A DNA stretch of 64,000 bases, taken from contig NZ_CP102247.1 of assembly GCF_024599655.1 (NCBI RefSeq), positions 3,162,001-3,226,000 on the forward strand, in the 5' to 3' direction. Under the pieces are notes generated by a model that was given only the letters and a program-made list of their open reading frames with translations, was not told the DNA's origin and made no database searches. The translations under genes were made by a program, and so were the position numbers. Shown here in pieces: positions 60,581 through 64,000 of this stretch (positions within the stretch are counted from its first letter, which is position 1; each line of letters starts with the position of its first letter). This DNA is from Enterobacter asburiae (GTDB lineage Bacteria; Pseudomonadota; Gammaproteobacteria; Enterobacterales; Enterobacteriaceae).

Positions 60581-61582
60581 ATGAAGATAAACATTTTCGG
60601 CGTCAGCCTCTTATCCGTGAGCCTGTTGTTTAGCGCCGCCGCGCTGGCGCAACCCGCGCCGGACTACGCGCAGCTGCTTGAGCAGGCTCACCAAAAATTC
60701 AAAGGTAATCATGAGGGGAAGGTCGCCGACTACATCCCTGCCCTGGCGACCTATAGCCCCGACAATTTCGCCATCACCCTCGCCACGGTCGACGGCAACA
60801 TTTACCAGGCTGGCGACGTGAAAAAAGCGTTTCCAATGGAGTCGCTGAGCAAAGTTTTCACCCTGGCGCTGGCGATGGAACAGCGCGGTCCGCAGGAGGT
60901 GCTGGATAAACTCGGCGCCAGCGCGACCGGTCTGCCCTTCAACTCCGGCTTAGCCATTGAGCTGACCAAAGGTGCGCCGGAAAACCCGCTGGTGAACGCG
61001 GGGGCGATGAGCACGGTCAGCCTGATTGAGGCGAAAGATAAGACCGACCGCTGGAACACGATCCTCAGTAACCTGAACGCGTGGGCCGATGCCTCGCTGA
61101 CCGTCAACGAGCCGGTGTTCAAATCAGAAATGGAGACCAATCAGCATAACCAGGCGCTGGCGATGCTGATGGCGTCCTACAACAGCTTTTATGGCGATAC
61201 CCGGGAAGCCGTTGAAATCTACACCCGCCAGTGTTCCGTAGACATCACCGTTGAGCAGCTCGCCAAAATGGGTGCGGTGCTGGCGAACAAGGGCAAATCG
61301 CCTTTCAACGGTAAGCAGCTGCTGAATGAACGCTACGTGCCGCAGGTTCTGGCGGAAATGGCGATTGCCGGACTGTACGACGGCAGCGGCAAATGGCTGT
61401 ACACCGTTGGGATCCCGGCGAAGAGCGGCGTCGGCGGCGGCATGGTTGCCATCGTGCCCGGGCAATACGCCATCGCGGTCTACTCGCCGCCGCTGGATGC
61501 CGCCGGGAATAGCGTTCGCGCCCAGCAGACGATTGCGTATGTCGCCGGGGCGACGCAGGCCAACCTCTTTTTAGCCCATTGA
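60581..61582 (+). CDS. Exported glutaminase (serine-dependent)
   Basis: A 333-residue glutaminase A-type, beta-lactamase-like enzyme that hydrolyses glutamine to glutamate and ammonia. The SxxK pair is Ser88 and Lys91 (MESLSKVF). NPLVNAGAM and the KSGVGGGMVAIVPG loop are conserved. A Sec signal peptide (about residues 1-23, ending AALA-Q) precedes the enzyme, so it is predicted to be periplasmic, unlike the cytoplasmic E. coli glutaminases (308-310 aa). It would feed the adjacent transporter. GACAGGATAACCC precedes the start. Confidence 0.88.
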   Translation: MKINIFGVSLLSVSLLFSAAALAQPAPDYAQLLEQAHQKFKGNHEGKVADYIPALATYSPDNFAITLATVDGNIYQAGDVKKAFPMESLSKVFTLALAMEQRGPQEVLDKLGASATGLPFNSGLAIELTKGAPENPLVNAGAMSTVSLIEAKDKTDRWNTILSNLNAWADASLTVNEPVFKSEMETNQHNQALAMLMASYNSFYGDTREAVEIYTRQCSVDITVEQLAKMGAVLANKGKSPFNGKQLLNERYVPQVLAEMAIAGLYDGSGKWLYTVGIPAKSGVGGGMVAIVPGQYAIAVYSPPLDAAGNSVRAQQTIAYVAGATQANLFLAH

Positions 61583-61607
61583 TCCTAACAGTCTGTGATT
61601 TTGTCAG

Positions 61608-61636
61608 CCGGGCGCGGCAGCTGCGCCAGCGCCCGG
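61608..61636 (+). other. GC-rich hairpin before fumD
   Basis: CCGGGCGC and GCGCCCGG pair around a 13-nt loop that itself contains GCAGCTGC. It lies between the glutaminase stop and the fumarase start and has no U-tract. Confidence 0.5.
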
Positions 61637-61664
61637 TAAAAACAACCACAAAGTGAGAAGTACT

Positions 61665-63317
61665 ATGTCTAAACCATTTGTCTGGCAGGACCTGTTTGTT
61701 CAGAGTAACGATACGACGGAATATGAACTCCTCAGCACACAGCACGTTACGGTGACGGAGCTAGAGGGCGAGGAGGTCATTAAGGTGGCGCCTGAGGCCT
61801 TGACCCTGCTGGCCCAGCAGGCCTTTTATGAAGCCTCATTTTTCCTGCGCGCCGGACATTTAACGCAGATAGCCAGCATCCTGCACGACCCGCAGGCCAG
61901 CAGTAACGACAGGTATGTCGCCCTGCAGCTGCTGCGCAACGCCGAAGTATCGGCAAAAGGCGTCCTGCCAAACTGTCAGGATACCGGCACGGCCACCGTT
62001 GTGGCGAGCAAAGGCCAGCACGTCTGGACCGGCGGGGATGACGCCGAAGCGCTGAGCAAGGGGATTTACGCCACCTTTAGCGAGTGCAACCTGCGCTATT
62101 CGCAAAACGCACCGCTGGACATGTATACCGAGGTCAATACCCAAACCAACCTGCCGGCGCAGATAGACATCAGCGCCACGCCGGGGAGCGAATATCGCTT
62201 CCTGTTTGTCAATAAAGGCGGCGGATCGGCTAACAAAGCCGCGCTGTTCCAGGAAACGAAATCCATTCTGCAGCCGGATAAACTTACCGCGTTCCTGATC
62301 GAGAAGATGAAGTCGCTCGGCACCGCGGCCTGTCCACCGTACCACATTGCCTTTGTGGTCGGCGGCCTCTCTGCCGACCAGGCGCTGAAGGTGGCGAAGC
62401 TGGCCTCCACAAAATATTATGACAACCTGCCCACCAGCGGGAACGCGCTGGGCCAGGCGTTCCGCGATACGGCGCTGGAAGCCACGCTGCTCAACGCCAG
62501 CCGCGAATTCGGCATCGGCGCCCAGTTCGGCGGCAAGTACTTCGCGCACGATATTCGCGTCATCCGCCTGCCGCGTCACGGCGGCTCCTGCCCTGTCGCC
62601 ATGGCGCTCTCCTGCTCCGCCGACCGCAATATCAAAGCAAGAATCAACAGGCACGGCATCTGGCTGGAGAAGCTGGAGCATAACCCAGGGAAATATATCC
62701 CCGAGGCCAGCCGTGATGAAAACGACGCCCGAGCCGTACAGATCAACCTGAACCGCCCGCTGCGCGAGATCCTGCGCGATATGTCCGCCCTGCCGATCGG
62801 CACCCGGCTGTCGTTAAGCGGCCCGATCGTGGTCGCCCGCGATATTGTCCACGCAAAAATCAAAGCGCGGCTGGATAACGGTGAGCCGATGCCGGAGTAC
62901 ATGAAAAACCATATCGTCTATTACGCCGGTCCGGCGAAAACGCCGGAGAATCAGGCATGCGGCTCCCTCGGTCCAACCACCGGCGGGCGCATGGACGGCT
63001 ACGTCGATGCTTTCCAGGCCGCAGGCGGAAGCCTGATCATGCTTTCCAAAGGTAACCGCAGCCAGCAGGTCACCGATGCCTGTCATAAGCACGGCGGCTT
63101 CAACCTCGGCAGCATCGGCGGTGCGGCGGCCCTGCTGGCGCAGCAGTATGTGAAAAGCCTGCGCTGCCTTGAGTATCCCGAACTGGGCATGGAGGCGGTG
63201 TGGATGATGGAGGTCGAAAATCTGCCCGCCTTTGTGCTGGTTGACGACAAAGGGAATAATTTCTTCAGCCAGTTTGAGCAGCAGCATCGCTGCGCATCCT
63301 GCCCTGCCGGACATTAA
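61665..63317 (+). CDS. fumD: Class I fumarase, probable mesaconase (FumD type)
   Basis: A 550-residue iron-sulphur hydratase. Cys104, Cys223 and Cys317 align with the [4Fe-4S] ligands of E. coli FumA (105, 224, 318). FumD of E. coli O157:H7, encoded next to glutamate mutase and methylaspartate ammonia-lyase, hydrates mesaconate to (S)-citramalate and prefers it moderately over fumarate. The same context supports that role here. The ATG at 61665 is chosen; an earlier in-frame ATG at 61653 is less likely. Oxygen sensitivity of such clusters fits anaerobic use. Confidence 0.88.
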   Translation: MSKPFVWQDLFVQSNDTTEYELLSTQHVTVTELEGEEVIKVAPEALTLLAQQAFYEASFFLRAGHLTQIASILHDPQASSNDRYVALQLLRNAEVSAKGVLPNCQDTGTATVVASKGQHVWTGGDDAEALSKGIYATFSECNLRYSQNAPLDMYTEVNTQTNLPAQIDISATPGSEYRFLFVNKGGGSANKAALFQETKSILQPDKLTAFLIEKMKSLGTAACPPYHIAFVVGGLSADQALKVAKLASTKYYDNLPTSGNALGQAFRDTALEATLLNASREFGIGAQFGGKYFAHDIRVIRLPRHGGSCPVAMALSCSADRNIKARINRHGIWLEKLEHNPGKYIPEASRDENDARAVQINLNRPLREILRDMSALPIGTRLSLSGPIVVARDIVHAKIKARLDNGEPMPEYMKNHIVYYAGPAKTPENQACGSLGPTTGGRMDGYVDAFQAAGGSLIMLSKGNRSQQVTDACHKHGGFNLGSIGGAAALLAQQYVKSLRCLEYPELGMEAVWMMEVENLPAFVLVDDKGNNFFSQFEQQHRCASCPAGH

Positions 63318-63326
63318 GGAGCGACT

Positions 63327-63929
63327 ATGGAAGCGCGAGCTAACGCAGACAAACACCGCCAACGACAGCAAAAGCGCAAAGAGCAGGTTGATATCCGCGT
63401 GGCGGCGGCAACAGAGAAGAGAGGCATTCTGATCGTCTTCACCGGCAACGGAAAAGGCAAGTCCACCGCCGCCTTCGGCACGGCGACGCGTGCCGTCGGC
63501 CACGGTAAAACCGTTGGCGTCGCGCAGTTTATTAAAGGCCAGTGGGATAATGGCGAATACAACACCCTGCATCCGCTCGGCGTCGAGTTTCACATTATGG
63601 GCACCGGCTTTACCTGGGAGACACAAAACCGGGAGACGGATATCCAGGCCGCAACGGCGGTGTGGCAGGAGAGCAAACGCATGCTGGCTGACCCGAGTTA
63701 CGACCTGGTGGTGCTGGATGAGCTCACCTATATGCTGGCTTATCACTATCTGGATACTCAGGAGGTGATCGCGGCGGTTGAGAACCGTCCAGTGCAGCAG
63801 ACCGTGATCGTCACCGGGCGCGGCTGCCACTCGCAGTTACTGGCGCTTGCCGACACGGTCAGCGAAATGCGTCCGGTGAAACACGCATTTGACAGCGGTA
63901 TTCAGGCGCAGGAGGGCGTTGACTGGTAA
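63327..63929 (+). CDS. btuR: Cob(I)alamin adenosyltransferase
   Basis: A 200-residue CobA/BtuR-type (CobO) adenosyltransferase that attaches the 5'-deoxyadenosyl group to cobalamin or corrinoid intermediates. The P-loop FTGNGKGKST is at residues 38-47 and VVLDELTYML is the Walker-B-like region. It ends the operon nine bases after fumD. It supplies the active cofactor of the mutase encoded by the same transcript and is needed for de novo synthesis. Confidence 0.92.
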   Translation: MEARANADKHRQRQQKRKEQVDIRVAAATEKRGILIVFTGNGKGKSTAAFGTATRAVGHGKTVGVAQFIKGQWDNGEYNTLHPLGVEFHIMGTGFTWETQNRETDIQAATAVWQESKRMLADPSYDLVVLDELTYMLAYHYLDTQEVIAAVENRPVQQTVIVTGRGCHSQLLALADTVSEMRPVKHAFDSGIQAQEGVDW

Positions 63930-63940
63930 GCGTGTCTGTA

Positions 63941-63971
63941 CCGGATGGCGCGCCGCGCTGCCGCCATCCGG
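63941..63971 (+). terminator. Hairpin after btuR
   Basis: CCGGATGGC and GCCATCCGG pair around a 13-nt GC-rich loop and are followed by TGTTATTA. It looks like a terminator or a REP-like unit closing the operon. Confidence 0.6.
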
Positions 63972-64000
63972 TGTTATTACTCTACCGGCGAGACCACTGA

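Noticed and set aside
63972..64000. Possible 3' end of a minus-strand gene at the window edge
   Set aside because: A TAA read on the minus strand (63980-63982 region) could close a frame, but fewer than ten codons are visible, too few to support a call.

Overview
The window looks like chromosomal DNA of a member of the Enterobacteriaceae, closest in gene content to Klebsiella, Raoultella or Enterobacter. The evidence is a high-GC coding style, REP/BIME elements, a Klebsiella-type hpx purine cluster and a Salmonella-type anaerobic cobalamin operon. Genus cannot be fixed from sequence reading alone. No rRNA, tRNA, CRISPR array, prophage or insertion sequence was seen.

Region 1 (1-4680) holds two HxlR-type regulators, each beside a short-chain dehydrogenase, a DedA membrane protein, and an MgtE-like Mg2+ transporter behind a probable M-box (Mg2+) riboswitch.

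Region 2 (4686-24910) is a compact 21-gene purine-nitrogen (hpx) cluster. Guanine is deaminated by GuaD and (hypo)xanthine is oxidised by HpxDE. Urate goes through HpxO, HpxT and HpxQ to allantoin. HpxA and HpxB give allantoate, and HpxK and HpxJ give oxalurate. HpxWXYZ handle the oxalurate/oxamate end. An ABC importer, an RpiR-type regulator and the GntR-type HpxS accompany them. Good sigma-54 promoters and NtrC-like enhancers precede most operons. A 16-bp motif occurs three times around the RpiR regulator's own targets. The allantoin permease hpxC has an in-frame amber stop. The hpxZ/hpxB junction is a 226-bp tandem triplication.

Region 3 (25034-31061) carries a DJ-1/PfpI protein and a probable acidic-glycan locus: a GH88 unsaturated glucuronyl hydrolase, an oligosaccharide-type MFS transporter, a DUF2264 protein and a divergent AraC regulator, with a CRP-like site between the divergent units.

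Region 4 (31101-52320) is the de novo cobalamin system. A 21-gene cbi/cob operon on the minus strand sits behind a cobalamin riboswitch. pduX (threonine kinase) and a second minus operon, cobA-cobD-precorrin-2 dehydrogenase, follow. The bifunctional half of CysG is here supplied as two separate genes.

Region 5 (52839-63929) is a plus-strand operon for adenosylcobalamin-dependent glutamate catabolism by the methylaspartate route. It encodes glutamate mutase (glmS, glmL, glmE), methylaspartate ammonia-lyase, an AtuA-like (DUF1446) plus DUF4387 pair of unknown role, a dicarboxylate/amino-acid transporter, an exported glutaminase, a mesaconase/fumarase of FumD type, and the cob(I)alamin adenosyltransferase. 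Regions 4 and 5 together form a self-contained unit that makes the cofactor and uses it to turn glutamine or glutamate into citramalate. The fate of citramalate and the role of the DUF1446/DUF4387 pair are the main open questions.
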